This document shows, piece after piece, positions 1 to 9,985 of a stretch of DNA of 64,000 bases. The notes below the pieces were generated by a model. It saw nothing but the letters and a program-made list of their open reading frames with translations, searched no databases and was not told the DNA's origin. Both the position numbers and the translations under genes were made by a program. The stretch is from positions 62,001 through 126,000 of the forward strand of contig JAIEQI010000001.1 in NCBI GenBank assembly GCA_019747875.1, in the 5' to 3' direction. How positions within the stretch are numbered: position 1 is the first letter of the stretch; each line of letters begins with the position of its first letter. The DNA comes from Candidatus Obscuribacterales bacterium (GTDB lineage: Bacteria; Cyanobacteriota; Vampirovibrionia; Obscuribacterales; Obscuribacteraceae).

Positions 1-90
1 GGATTAAGAAAAGACGTTCTCTAGCCACCGTCCAACACCCCTTGCTCTCCAACAAACTGCTTCACTTACGCTGTGATGCAGGACAGGTAC

Positions 91-1212
91 TCAGTTCTTT
101 ACAGACCATTTCATCACCGGCATCTTCATCCAAGCATTTACGCCGGCTCCGCCCCAGGGTTTTTCCTGCTCTGCTAGAGGACCACTCTTGCCGAAAAGTC
201 TTTTGACTTCACCTTCGCCAAAAATCATAGCCTTTGCATCGCCTGGACCCAACGTTGAGGCAGCAAAAGCTCCTACCCAAAAGTGATAAGCCGAACCGGT
301 GCTAGCATCTCTATCATCACAATTGGCTTTGAAAACTGAGTACGGATTTTCTTTGTCAAACATCCACTGGCCAGAGACGTTTTGAATCCCATGCTGATCA
401 TACTTAGCATTCATGATTTGTGAAAGCCCAGGTTCACGTCCGCGCGGTAACTTATCAGTTATGCAATCTTCAATAATATGCCTAACAGGATCATCTTCCG
501 GCAGATTCTGATAAAGGTGCGTACCAGGGCGAGCAAGTGCTTTCATTACATTGTGAGCAGTCAACAGAGCTTCCTGAACAGTTACATCACGATTTTCGTC
601 TGCATTGACTTGCAGTGACCATGACATTATCTGCTCTTGCGTAATCTTTTGGGATGGATCTGTCATATCATGCGACGCAGAGTAAGCCTTAATTCTGTTA
701 TAAAGCGCAAATTCCGCCCCTGACCGCAAAGGGAAAAGGACCTTTGAATCTTCCGATAACGACATTAACGATCGGCCCTCGTCGCTGTACAAAAAATCAC
801 CAACTCGGAATTCTTTGCCCATTGTTGTTTGGACCCACAACTTATTGTCATAAACCTTTCCGCCGGTCATTTGCTCATATTTCCTGATCGCGTTTGCGAC
901 TGAGTTCGCGGTGTCTTCGGGATCAGCAAGGGTATTCTTTCTTGAATCCCACTTTTCTGCGGTTTTTGATTTTTCCTGCCCTTTTTCGCCAGGATTAGCC
1001 AATTCCTTTTCTGCGGGATCCGATTTTTCCTTAGCACCAGAATTGGATTTCTCGCTCTTCAGACCTGGCATCTTGTGCATAAACATGTTTCGGCCATCTT
1101 CTTTAGAGGCGTTTATTCTATCAAGTCTCAGAGGCGGCTCCTTCTCGTGTGGACGTGATTCAAGCTTGCTCTCCTTAGTATCTTCATCGCCCTTGATTGG
1201 CTTATCAACCAT
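91..1212 (-). CDS. hypothetical protein with charged, low-complexity N-terminus
   Basis: 373-aa ORF; Lys/Glu-rich N-terminal ~90 aa followed by globular-looking region; no recognised family. Confidence 0.75.
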   Translation of the reverse strand: MVDKPIKGDEDTKESKLESRPHEKEPPLRLDRINASKEDGRNMFMHKMPGLKSEKSNSGAKEKSDPAEKELANPGEKGQEKSKTAEKWDSRKNTLADPEDTANSVANAIRKYEQMTGGKVYDNKLWVQTTMGKEFRVGDFLYSDEGRSLMSLSEDSKVLFPLRSGAEFALYNRIKAYSASHDMTDPSQKITQEQIMSWSLQVNADENRDVTVQEALLTAHNVMKALARPGTHLYQNLPEDDPVRHIIEDCITDKLPRGREPGLSQIMNAKYDQHGIQNVSGQWMFDKENPYSVFKANCDDRDASTGSAYHFWVGAFAASTLGPGDAKAMIFGEGEVKRLFGKSGPLAEQEKPWGGAGVNAWMKMPVMKWSVKN

Positions 1213-1431
1213 AGCTCGACATCCTCGCCGTTATCCGCACGGATAGCATTATGACATCTTAGCGACGTCTTTGCGATACAGTTTCTTATGCCATCCTTTA
1301 ACTCCAACTCATAGGATTTTTCTGTTTATCAACAGCTTGAACGAAAGAATGGGTGCGTTGTCTATCGCAAACTTTCAAGCCTTAAAATAGAATACTAGAC
1401 ACGAGATACTGAGCCCAGGTAGAGAAGGAAC

Positions 1432-1950
1432 TTGATGTCCACTGAATTTAGTACGCGATTGGCAGCTCCTGAGCAAGACTCCTCGGCTTTATTCCTATTG
1501 ATGGATGAAATTTATGCGTCAACAGAGATGATGTGCGAAGACCTTTCAGAAAAGTACTCGCACCACGAAATGCTGAGGTTAGAGCTTGAAGAAATTGCAA
1601 GCCTGCCGGGAGCCTTATTCTTGGTGGCAGAAAAAGGTTCGCAATTAATAGGATATATTTGCGTGAAGCCGCTGCGTCAATCGAAGTTGGCGCATACAGC
1701 ATATGTGAATATGGGAATAGCTTCAATCGCACGAGGCAAGAGTTTAGGTCGAACCTTGCTAGCAAGCGCCCTCAAGAAAGTCGAGGAAGATGCAGTTATC
1801 GAAATACTGTACCTCAATGTACGAGCTGACAACGAGGCAGCAGTGCGGCTCTATGAATCTTCTGGATTTGAAACGATCGCCGTTCTTGATCGTGATACGA
1901 AATACAATGGACAATATTTTACAGGTCTTTTGATGCGCAAGTTTGTATAA
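1432..1950 (+). CDS. GNAT family N-acetyltransferase
   Basis: 172 aa; GNAT features 'YVNMGIASIARGKSLGRTLLASAL' and 'LYLNVRADNEAAVRLYESSGFE'. Confidence 0.88.
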   Translation: MMSTEFSTRLAAPEQDSSALFLLMDEIYASTEMMCEDLSEKYSHHEMLRLELEEIASLPGALFLVAEKGSQLIGYICVKPLRQSKLAHTAYVNMGIASIARGKSLGRTLLASALKKVEEDAVIEILYLNVRADNEAAVRLYESSGFETIAVLDRDTKYNGQYFTGLLMRKFV

Positions 1951-1973
1951 GACAAAGTTGCTAAATGGGCTCT

Positions 1974-2762
1974 CTAGATAGCTATTTCTTGTCTAACCTG
2001 TTCCAGTTCGGACAAGGCTTCAATTAAAGCAGAACTTGCTTCTTTACGAATTTCCTCCGATAGACTGGAACTCAGAACATTCAAAAAGCTCTGAAGGAAA
2101 TGAACACGCCGCGCTGCGGAATCAGACTTTCTAACCAGAAAGAGCAAATCAGAAGGTATGAGGTGGCGAATCACAAGAAGCGGAACCGGGCTCTGCAAGG
2201 GACGGAACTTATCATTGCGAATTCCCTCACCTTGATGATTCTCGTGAAATTCGCCTAGCATAAGCCCGCGCCCTACAAAGAATGGCTTGAGCCTGTGCTG
2301 CGTTTCTTCGATCAATTTCACAGCAAGTTCGTCTGTCAAATTTGGGAAGACCAGAACAATAGCTTTATTCAGGCGGGATTTTCCAACATTTGGCAGAGTA
2401 TTTGCAAAGACATCTGCAAAAGTCTTGATGAGCTCATCAATTTGATCATCTCCTAACTTAGTATCAAGCTTCAACTCATGAAAGAAAAGTGAATCAGATT
2501 TCAACGCACGGGGCAGAAACGGGCATACAGCACCTTGCCGACCGAGAGAAGCATTTGGCTTTGCTACGAAATTGGCTATCCAACTAAGAACTTGACCAAG
2601 TCCATCCTCCTTAGAGGTTCTTGCGTTCACTAGCATTTCAGCTTGTTTCCACGTGCGCAAAATCGCCTGGAAAGGGCAAGTCTTTACCCTGCTTCTGATT
2701 TGTTTTTTCAACTCCGGCAGAAGAAGCAGCGGTGATTCAAATGTATTGGCTAACGTAAACAC
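1974..2762 (-). CDS. DUF6875-like hypothetical protein
   Basis: 262 aa; 'LGRQGAVCPFLP' and 'GLMLGEFHENHQGEGIRNDKFRPLQSPVPLLVIRHLIPSDLLFL' resemble the DUF6875 signature as remembered. Confidence 0.65.
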   Translation of the reverse strand: MFTLANTFESPLLLLPELKKQIRSRVKTCPFQAILRTWKQAEMLVNARTSKEDGLGQVLSWIANFVAKPNASLGRQGAVCPFLPRALKSDSLFFHELKLDTKLGDDQIDELIKTFADVFANTLPNVGKSRLNKAIVLVFPNLTDELAVKLIEETQHRLKPFFVGRGLMLGEFHENHQGEGIRNDKFRPLQSPVPLLVIRHLIPSDLLFLVRKSDSAARRVHFLQSFLNVLSSSLSEEIRKEASSALIEALSELEQVRQEIAI

Positions 2763-3112
2763 TGATAAAAGACCTTTGAAATACTAAATGCGAGCGACCA
2801 TCTTAAAATGAAGAATCAGAAGAAGGTGACACTTACTTTAAACAAGGAGTGCCCATCCGTCCAATGCATTATTATGATTCCCGACATCCAGAAAACGCAT
2901 AACCCTCTACCAGCGGGCACTGAAGAGCTACGGAGGGACCAAATCCAGGATCACAGAGGGCTCGCTTCTGGTTGTTTCAGGAGGCGCTCCATTTCCGTCC
3001 GGGAAGAAAGCGTTACAACGAGCCGAATGCTTTTGGTGCTCGGTCGATCCCGTGACCGCCGGCTTCGGTGCTCAGAGCTAACGTTGAACTGTGGAATCTC
3101 TCGTTTGTGCTC

Positions 3113-3754
3113 TTAACGCGGCCACGCCACTGAAGTCTCATACACATTGCAAACGGAGTAAGCGTCATCCATCAAAACTGGAACCAACGTTCTTTTGTAG
3201 TTGGCTCCCTCGAACTCATCTATACGGGCATATTCGCTGATCAGTTGTTCTGAAATGAGAACCTCCACTGGAATTGGTTCTCCACTCTCATCCCACGTAT
3301 AAGCGGGATAACCTGCTACTTCACGGACACTACCTCGGATCACTCCTGAGGTCCATTCACCTTGAATGTTGGATACGATCTTGTAGTTGCTCTGCCCTGG
3401 TCGCAGCGTACCATATGCAGCAAGTCGCTGAGAGGGCCGCTCTAGAATTACTTCGATAAACCCCTCCAAAAGTCGCACCGATTCGATCATTTGAAGTTCA
3501 TTATTGGAAGCAATGGCAACGCGAGAACTGCTAATCAAAGAAGAGCACCGCTCAAAAAGGTCATCACAATTTCCCTCTTTGACCCTTTCTGAATAGTCTA
3601 AATACATTGCACTTAGCGAATTTAGCAACTCAACGCATTTTTCATCAGTCTTCGTTTCTTCCACTAATCGCGCTTTGTTGGCATGCCGTAGAGCTTGAGT
3701 CATATTGTCTGACCACTCATTCAGCCAACTATTCTCATGTCCGCAATTTCGCAT
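3113..3754 (-). CDS. gamma-glutamylcyclotransferase (AIG2-like) family protein
   Basis: C-terminal half has 'LAAYGTLRPGQSNY...GYPAY...EVLISEQLISEYARIDEFEGANYKRTLVPV', typical GGCT fold signature; N-terminal extension of unknown function. Confidence 0.8.
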   Translation of the reverse strand: MRNCGHENSWLNEWSDNMTQALRHANKARLVEETKTDEKCVELLNSLSAMYLDYSERVKEGNCDDLFERCSSLISSSRVAIASNNELQMIESVRLLEGFIEVILERPSQRLAAYGTLRPGQSNYKIVSNIQGEWTSGVIRGSVREVAGYPAYTWDESGEPIPVEVLISEQLISEYARIDEFEGANYKRTLVPVLMDDAYSVCNVYETSVAWPR

Positions 3755-3760
3755 TAGAAG

Positions 3761-5278
3761 TTACGAAGGAACTCTGAACTTCTGCAGGTTGCCATTAACA
3801 ATATCTTTGACCAAAGCGTTTAGATCAAGATGATCTTCAATATGACTTGGAACTGGAGACGCAGAGCGCGCGGCGACGGCATCGGGATCTTTTACCGCCC
3901 AGGCATGCTTATTGTTAGTTGTCTTAATCTGTGCCACCAATGGAGTGCCGTCAGCAAGCGCAATGTGTTGAATACTAGTGCCTGTCGGCGCATAATCGAA
4001 ACTACGACTGATCATTGGTTGTCCCTGATAAGGACTGAGTGCGTAAGCAACCTGATTTTCAGGTTTAGATTGCAATACGGCTTTGTGTCCGAGTGAGGCC
4101 AAATGCTTTGCTTTGCCACCAGCTCCACCTTGCTGGAGAAGCGTGGGGTCGCCATGGTCTCTGACAAATAGCCTGAACTGGCCTGCAACAGCAGCCGGCT
4201 CCATACCTGTCACCGTGCTTGCTACCGAAACTACACCTTGAATGCGCGACGGTCCCAATTTTGCAGCAACTTCATTTGAAATAATCGCTCCGCTAGAGTA
4301 TCCAGCTAGAACGGTCCGATCTGTTTTGAACAAACTGGTCAATGATTTTTCCAGATCCAGAAGATAAGCAGTGTCAATGTTGCCCGCTTTTGGAGCGAAC
4401 CATCCACCTTCTTTGATGAGCCCAGATTCATGCCGCCATGCAGAGAGGTTAACTCCTGGTATCACACGGAATCTCTGTGGATGCGTATAAGCAGCCACAA
4501 AGTCTAGTGACTTGTCTGCCCGCAAATTTATAAGTCCTGCATCTGGCAGTTCGAGATTTTTCAATTTGCCGAAATCGAGCTTTAATCCGTCTTGCGCAAT
4601 CAGCAAACCAGAGCCGGCCCCTTTTGCGGAAACACCTTCACCGGCGAGCTTAGCATTCTTTGGTACAAAGAGATCAACCTGTCTTATGCCACCACCTTCG
4701 GGAGAATACATTTTGTACGGCACCACTTCACCGTCCATATGCCTTTGCCAGTTAGAAAGAATACTTTCCCGATTGAGTTCTGGAAGTTTATTGGTGCCTG
4801 GCGGTGTTTTCAGTCCGAAGTATGACCTTCCAGCTGCTTCTGCAAATCCGGACGCAACTGCCGAAATTGCAAAATCAGCTGTGAACCGACCTAGAGTTTC
4901 CTTCGAGATTTCAACATTTTGCTTCCAGTTACGATCGGAATTCCATGTATCTGACATGGCACCGCTCATATTGCTAACGCGTGCACTGATATCGTTTAGA
5001 GCCGGTACTGCAAGCGCTGGAGCCGCAATCCGTCCAACGGTCCATGACAATGATGGTGATCTCTTCAAGCAAGTAAGCGCTAACGTAACGCCAGCTGACA
5101 TAAGAGCTGTTTGAATTGTGTGAGCGCGATTCTCTTTATCAAACGAAGAAAGCACATAATCAGGTGCTGACGACACGCCCTTCCACAGGAGCTGCGCTTC
5201 GCGCACAAGGGCGTTGGAAGAGGGCTGACTTTGCACATCAGCAGTTAAGAGATCGGCGTCACGATTACGGTCCAACAC
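3761..5278 (-). CDS. putative secreted/envelope alpha/beta-hydrolase (PHB-depolymerase/esterase-like)
   Basis: 505 aa; 'TVLAGYSSGAIISNEVAAKLG' contains G-x-S-x-G nucleophile elbow; downstream 'RDHGDPTLLQQGG'. Confidence 0.65.
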   Translation of the reverse strand: MLDRNRDADLLTADVQSQPSSNALVREAQLLWKGVSSAPDYVLSSFDKENRAHTIQTALMSAGVTLALTCLKRSPSLSWTVGRIAAPALAVPALNDISARVSNMSGAMSDTWNSDRNWKQNVEISKETLGRFTADFAISAVASGFAEAAGRSYFGLKTPPGTNKLPELNRESILSNWQRHMDGEVVPYKMYSPEGGGIRQVDLFVPKNAKLAGEGVSAKGAGSGLLIAQDGLKLDFGKLKNLELPDAGLINLRADKSLDFVAAYTHPQRFRVIPGVNLSAWRHESGLIKEGGWFAPKAGNIDTAYLLDLEKSLTSLFKTDRTVLAGYSSGAIISNEVAAKLGPSRIQGVVSVASTVTGMEPAAVAGQFRLFVRDHGDPTLLQQGGAGGKAKHLASLGHKAVLQSKPENQVAYALSPYQGQPMISRSFDYAPTGTSIQHIALADGTPLVAQIKTTNNKHAWAVKDPDAVAARSASPVPSHIEDHLDLNALVKDIVNGNLQKFRVPS

Positions 5279-5696
5279 TGAGATATGCCTGCCTCACGCT
5301 CAATGACAAACGGGGATGAGCTCTTGCTCTGACCCAGCCACATTGGCAGAATACCTAGCCCCGCGGCCCACGCCTATGCGTAAATCACGCATGAGATCGC
5401 CTATTAGCAGATTCTCAAGAAATTATTAAAACCGTTCATTCCCCTGATGAATAGCCATTCTCGTGAAAACAGAGCTCGGAATTATTTGCGAATTCTCAGC
5501 TTCGAAGCGCCCAAACCGCCTGTCCCATGTCACATTTAGCCGAAAAATCTTTGAGCCTTTTGCAAGCGATTCGCACAACAAAATCAAAATTGGTTAATGT
5601 AAGTGCGAAGATATGATCGCGTTAATCTCAGACAACGATTGAGTTTCCACAAGAACGATCACCTGCATAACTGATCTTTCCACGAGCCTAAACTTC

Positions 5697-6113
5697 ATGC
5701 GATCTCAGTTGAGTGAATCAGAGATCCGGAGAAATCATATGTCAACAGAAGCTTTTCCCAATGTACCATCGCTGAAGAAAACAGCAACAGAGCGGTGGCT
5801 ATTCGTAGTTGCATATGTCTTGGTGGCACTATCATTGTTGCCTGCTCTTGCCTCTGCACTCATAGCCATAATCTCATTGATTGTCGGAAACGAAACTTCT
5901 GTAGTGGATTATTTGCGGGAACTGAGCATTCTGTTCTACCCGCTGTTAGCTGCAGTTTCGCTGTGTACTTCGTGGATCCAGAGAGTGAATCAAGAGCGTA
6001 AGAAATCGTGGATACTTATCAGCAATCCTTTCGTATTTATTGCTTTCATGCTGATGCTGGATTGCCACCCATTCATTTCACTATTCATACTGCCGACTCT
6101 TTTCTCTAAATAA
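5697..6113 (+). CDS. small membrane protein, hypothetical
   Basis: 138 aa with several hydrophobic segments; an alternative start at MSTEAFPNVP (5739) is possible. Confidence 0.6.
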   Translation: MRSQLSESEIRRNHMSTEAFPNVPSLKKTATERWLFVVAYVLVALSLLPALASALIAIISLIVGNETSVVDYLRELSILFYPLLAAVSLCTSWIQRVNQERKKSWILISNPFVFIAFMLMLDCHPFISLFILPTLFSK

Positions 6114-6187
6114 CTTAGTGCTTATGCACACAGTGTAAGCAGCCTTGCACTGACACCGAATCTGTCCGCCAGAGCCTCTCCGTGTGT

Positions 6188-6276
6188 GACCCTTTGCAGG
6201 GTGGCCACAAATAATAGGCCATTCTCTGTTCGTTTTGGCTTACCGTTTGTGGCCACTTTGCAGGGCGGCTGTTCTG
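6188..6276. repeat. imperfect inverted/direct repeat around GTGGCCACAAA ... TTTGTGGCCAC
   Basis: cagGGTGGCCACAAA...TTTGTGGCCACTTTGCAGGGCGGC: 11-bp inverted arms; 'TTGCAGGGYGGC' also occurs as a direct repeat. Confidence 0.6.
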
Positions 6277-6326
6277 GATACCTGCGAACAATTCGAAGAA
6301 ACACTAAACACCAGTGGAAGTTCGAA

Positions 6327-7337
6327 CTAACGAATGTTCGAAGCAGCAAGTTTCGAACGTTCTTCTTCGCCAGCCGGCGATCCCTTTTGCGTCGGCATAC
6401 GAAATGCAGTTTGGCGCATGCGATAAAGAATAGCGAATCCTGTTATACAGGCCAGAGTCGCTGAAAACACGAGCGCTATTGCGATGAAAACCGCCGTGCG
6501 CAATAGGTCATTCAACTCTGCAAGTTCGTTTTTCAAATCATGCAAAGGCTGGCTTACTTCAGTAACCGGTTTCTGAATCTCGTCCATCTTCTGATGAATC
6601 GAATTCAGTTGGGTGCGCATATCCCCAATAGCCCCTTGAACGTCGTCCATTTTCTCGTTTGTAGATACGAGGCGAGCATCCACACTTTCAAGCGGTTTGA
6701 TGACAGTCAGGACTGGCTTCTTGAGTGAGTTTAGAGGACCTTCCAGCTCGCGCATTTGCATGCTCATCCTCTGAATGTCCTGCCGAATTTTGGTTGCCTC
6801 GCGGATATCCTCATGAAGTGCCACCACTTCCCGAAGATCTTTGTGCACCAGACCTAAATCATCCGAGATATGATGAATCTTTGGCACATCGTTCGATATT
6901 TTCGACATGTTGCCGTTCATTGAATTGAGTTCTTCCAACAGAGCACCCATTCTTGATTCAACACCTTGCATTTTTTGCTCAAGACTGTTGAACGCCGGTT
7001 GCAGCCCATCCATAGGACCCTGCAATTTCATTATGTTTTCTTGCAGCGCTGCCGCCTGTTGCTTCAATTTCCAGATCGGGCGAACCATCTTTTTGATCGG
7101 ATGGAAACCTGTGATGGGCTTGTTCCATTCCCGAAGCTGCTTCTCGCTCGGAACAAACGCGCTTGTGCGTGCTGCCCCTGTAAGTTGGGTTGTATCTTTC
7201 TTATAGGTTTTCGATGTCTCACTGACTGGAGTTGCCGCCGGTCCAGATTGAGCACTGGTTTCTGCCGCATAAACAGTCGGGCCGATTGCGATCGCTGTCA
7301 TGGCGAGCAAAATCGCAAGTTTCGGTAGGGGTTTCAT
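6327..7337 (-). CDS. secreted/membrane coiled-coil protein, hypothetical
   Basis: 336 aa; N-terminal signal peptide 'LAILLAMTAIAIGPTVYA', long heptad-like central region, C-terminal TM 'AVFIAIALVFSATLACITGFAILY'. Confidence 0.8.
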   Translation of the reverse strand: MKPLPKLAILLAMTAIAIGPTVYAAETSAQSGPAATPVSETSKTYKKDTTQLTGAARTSAFVPSEKQLREWNKPITGFHPIKKMVRPIWKLKQQAAALQENIMKLQGPMDGLQPAFNSLEQKMQGVESRMGALLEELNSMNGNMSKISNDVPKIHHISDDLGLVHKDLREVVALHEDIREATKIRQDIQRMSMQMRELEGPLNSLKKPVLTVIKPLESVDARLVSTNEKMDDVQGAIGDMRTQLNSIHQKMDEIQKPVTEVSQPLHDLKNELAELNDLLRTAVFIAIALVFSATLACITGFAILYRMRQTAFRMPTQKGSPAGEEERSKLAASNIR

Positions 7338-7569
7338 CGTATATCCTTGAATTGGGAAGGCTCAGCCCATTCTACGAACTAACCTCAAATTTTAGGAGTG
7401 AATACAGCTAATCTTTGAAGAATCCGGCAGTTTTTCCATGGCACAACCCGCGAAAGCCTCTATAGGTCCGTCGCTTCAATTAATCTCATTTATAGTCATT
7501 GACGGAGCTTTTGCTTGGACTTTGTGGAGCAAAGCGCTACATACGGCTCGGGGCTGGTGAGAATAGAAG

Positions 7570-8142
7570 CTATTTCTCAAGCTTCGTTCTTATGCTCTCA
7601 AGTCCTGCCCGATAAAAGCCTGAGACTCCAGTTTTGACGCCCTTGACTGTTGCAGCATCAAGTTTACTTGTCTCCATTTCACCGGACCAGGTGACCGTCG
7701 TGCCTCCCTTAGGATTAGCCTCTACTTTCAAAGTCGCAGTTGGTGAAGCGGGAAGCCCCTCGGTCATTTTGTAAGTGATAGACTTTGCATCGCTATGCAG
7801 AAGTTGCTCGACGAACTTGGGACTACCACCTTTCGCCACAAGCTCGCGCACGGTTTTTCCTTCGGGATTTTGATAAACCTTTCCTGACTCCAAGGCAGGA
7901 TGCCATTTCATTTCATCAAATCGACCGATCAGCTTCCACACATCTTGAGGTGAAGCATTGATTTCAATCTTCTCTGAAAAGCTCTCAACCTTTTCGTCGG
8001 TGGCTTTTAGTGTTTTCTCCAATCTTGCAGTTCTGTCGGCACTCGCTTTCTCTGCCGCACAAATTCCCACAAGGTCTAGATTTCCAGACTCAGGCTGAGT
8101 CTGCTTCGACTCAATAATTTCAAAATTCATGCAAGTCTCCAA
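7570..8142 (-). CDS. SRPBCC (polyketide cyclase/START-like) family protein
   Basis: 'FSEKIEINASPQDVWKLIGRFDEMKWHPALESGKVY' typical SRPBCC N-terminal strand/helix; 'TTVTWSGEM'. Confidence 0.85.
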   Translation of the reverse strand: METCMNFEIIESKQTQPESGNLDLVGICAAEKASADRTARLEKTLKATDEKVESFSEKIEINASPQDVWKLIGRFDEMKWHPALESGKVYQNPEGKTVRELVAKGGSPKFVEQLLHSDAKSITYKMTEGLPASPTATLKVEANPKGGTTVTWSGEMETSKLDAATVKGVKTGVSGFYRAGLESIRTKLEK

Positions 8143-8261
8143 ACGCTTTTACCAAGGCCGGTTTGATCTTAAAGGCGAATAGTGACTTTTTCGTTTGCAA
8201 GAATGGTATTTGTACGCAGAGCTAATGACCACGCGAATTATTGACCGCGATGGTCACTCCG

Positions 8262-8471
8262 TTACTGTTTCTTAGGATAAATGCTGCTGTCGAATGTTAA
8301 TGAGTTGCCATCAATTCTCACTTTCCCGCTTTCGGAAAGTTTTTGGGCGATTGGTCCATTTTCCTTCATAAAGTCCATCGCTTCCTTGAAGGCCTTATTG
8401 CAACTCTCGTTTAGTGGTCCTTCACATTCGCGAAGTTTGTTGATGTTATCTGAAAATTGCTGTTCGCTCAT
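8262..8471 (-). CDS. hypothetical protein, 69 aa
   Basis: Internal ATG (MSEQQFSDNINKL...) is a more plausible start than the annotated ORF start at 8525. Confidence 0.6.
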   Translation of the reverse strand: MSEQQFSDNINKLRECEGPLNESCNKAFKEAMDFMKENGPIAQKLSESGKVRIDGNSLTFDSSIYPKKQ

Positions 8472-8726
8472 AGAAATGATCCTGGTAAATCTGGTTGTTG
8501 TGTCAGCCCGCTGCAACTGAAGCAATGTGCGAAGAATGCACCCAGTAAGAACATGTTACGGGGTGAGGTTTGTCAGAAGATTGTCAAAATCCCTTTGACC
8601 GAGAAATTCAACAAAAAAAGCGTGTCCTCTGTTTTGACGTATTCGGCAATGGAAGCGGCTGCACTGCCGGTCGCGAATAGCCAAAACAGCATTAATGTCT
8701 CTTTTAATTTGTAGCATTAATCAGGA

Positions 8727-9011
8727 TTGAGCCCGTATTATGCGGGGTTGCGTGCAAAAACCTATGTCGGGTGCGGACCGACATTAATCAACTACGAGAG
8801 TGGTCACTGGGAAGTAGTCCGATTTTCACTGGCAGCCGGAATGATGGGATCGTGGCGAGCAAGTGGAAACACGCTTACACTTACGAATTCAACAGACGGC
8901 AAAAGCGAGAATTACAGCATGACTTACAACGCTGGGCAGAATCTCTTGCTCTTAAACGATGGACGCGTTACCTTGCGATTACTGTACAACGGTACAACGC
9001 AATGCAAGTAA
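8727..9011 (+). CDS. hypothetical small protein
   Basis: 94 aa, beta-rich looking 'GSWRASGNTLTLTNSTDGKSENYSMTYNAGQNLLLLNDG'; start uncertain. Confidence 0.5.
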   Translation: MSPYYAGLRAKTYVGCGPTLINYESGHWEVVRFSLAAGMMGSWRASGNTLTLTNSTDGKSENYSMTYNAGQNLLLLNDGRVTLRLLYNGTTQCK

Positions 9012-9102
9012 GGGATAGCTTGAATACAGCTGGCCCAGATTCGCACGTTAAACGCACGACTTCACATCTAGTCTATTTATGGCTCGGTATGGAGAATAAA
9101 AA

Positions 9103-9432
9103 ATGGCGGAACAAATATCTGAAATAAATCAAGCAGCAAGCGACTCAACGAACGTTGCTGAGCCCTCCGCAGAGTCACCGAGCTCAGGTTGGGATCTGCG
9201 CAGCATCTTTACTAGTGCTGTTAGCTCACGGGCGGTCGAGTCCGGCGCGCAAGCCGGTCGTGCCGCGGCGCTATCAAAGGAAGGACAAGAGATGTGGAAC
9301 AATCTGAATGTCTGCAATCCCAAGACATGGACGGATTACATAGTAGGCGGTGTCATTGCAGGCGGGACATTCGCTTATTGCACCGATAAATACCTTAAAC
9401 AAAAAGATTCAAAGCCCAGCGATTCAAAGTAG
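9103..9432 (+). CDS. hypothetical small protein with one hydrophobic segment
   Basis: 109 aa; hydrophobic 'YIVGGVIAGGTFAYCTDKYL'. Confidence 0.65.
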   Translation: MAEQISEINQAASDSTNVAEPSAESPSSGWDLRSIFTSAVSSRAVESGAQAGRAAALSKEGQEMWNNLNVCNPKTWTDYIVGGVIAGGTFAYCTDKYLKQKDSKPSDSK

Positions 9433-9539
9433 TTGCTGAAACAGTTTGCGACAAATCTGAAACAATCTTGCTAAAGCTCTGAAACATCTTGACCTTAAAG
9501 TAACAAACATCAAGGTCACGGATGTAGGAGATCCAAGCA

Positions 9540-9908
9540 ATGTTCAAGCAATTAATTCAACAGTTGTTCGGCGAAGACACAAGCAAGCAAGAACCGATCA
9601 ATTACGATGAACAAAAGGCAAGATTGAGAAATACCTATAAAGGTGAAACGGCTAGTTACAACTATGCCAAAGTCAATCACTCAATCGCTGGCGTCATCAA
9701 GGTTGGACATGGCTGCGAACAAGCTCTTTGGAAGAACGAATCCAATGAGCACGACCGCGTTATAGAAATAGCCAGAGCCACGGGCTTTACTCCGGTGTTT
9801 GTCGATACAAACTCAGACCAAGCTGGTTTCAGCAGCACAACTAATCTAAAATTCTGGATGCGCGGAGGCGCCGCTGAAGGCGATGTTGAAAACTATCGCG
9901 CATCCTAA
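9540..9908 (+). CDS. hypothetical protein
   Basis: 122-aa ORF with an AGGAG-like site upstream (gtaggagatccaagcaATG). Confidence 0.65.
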   Translation: MFKQLIQQLFGEDTSKQEPINYDEQKARLRNTYKGETASYNYAKVNHSIAGVIKVGHGCEQALWKNESNEHDRVIEIARATGFTPVFVDTNSDQAGFSSTTNLKFWMRGGAAEGDVENYRAS

Positions 9909-9985
9909 CACTTAATTTCAGACTGTGGATTTTGTGTTCAGAATTAGGATAATAATGGAGTTGTGAGAAATGAGACAACTCAGAA

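Noticed and set aside
2808-3116. 102-aa plus-strand ORF
   Set aside because: Basic, Arg/Ser-rich composition without domain; another frame looks more protein-like.
4512-5114. 200-aa plus-strand ORF
   Set aside because: Antisense to the alpha/beta-hydrolase-like CDS; no independent signal.
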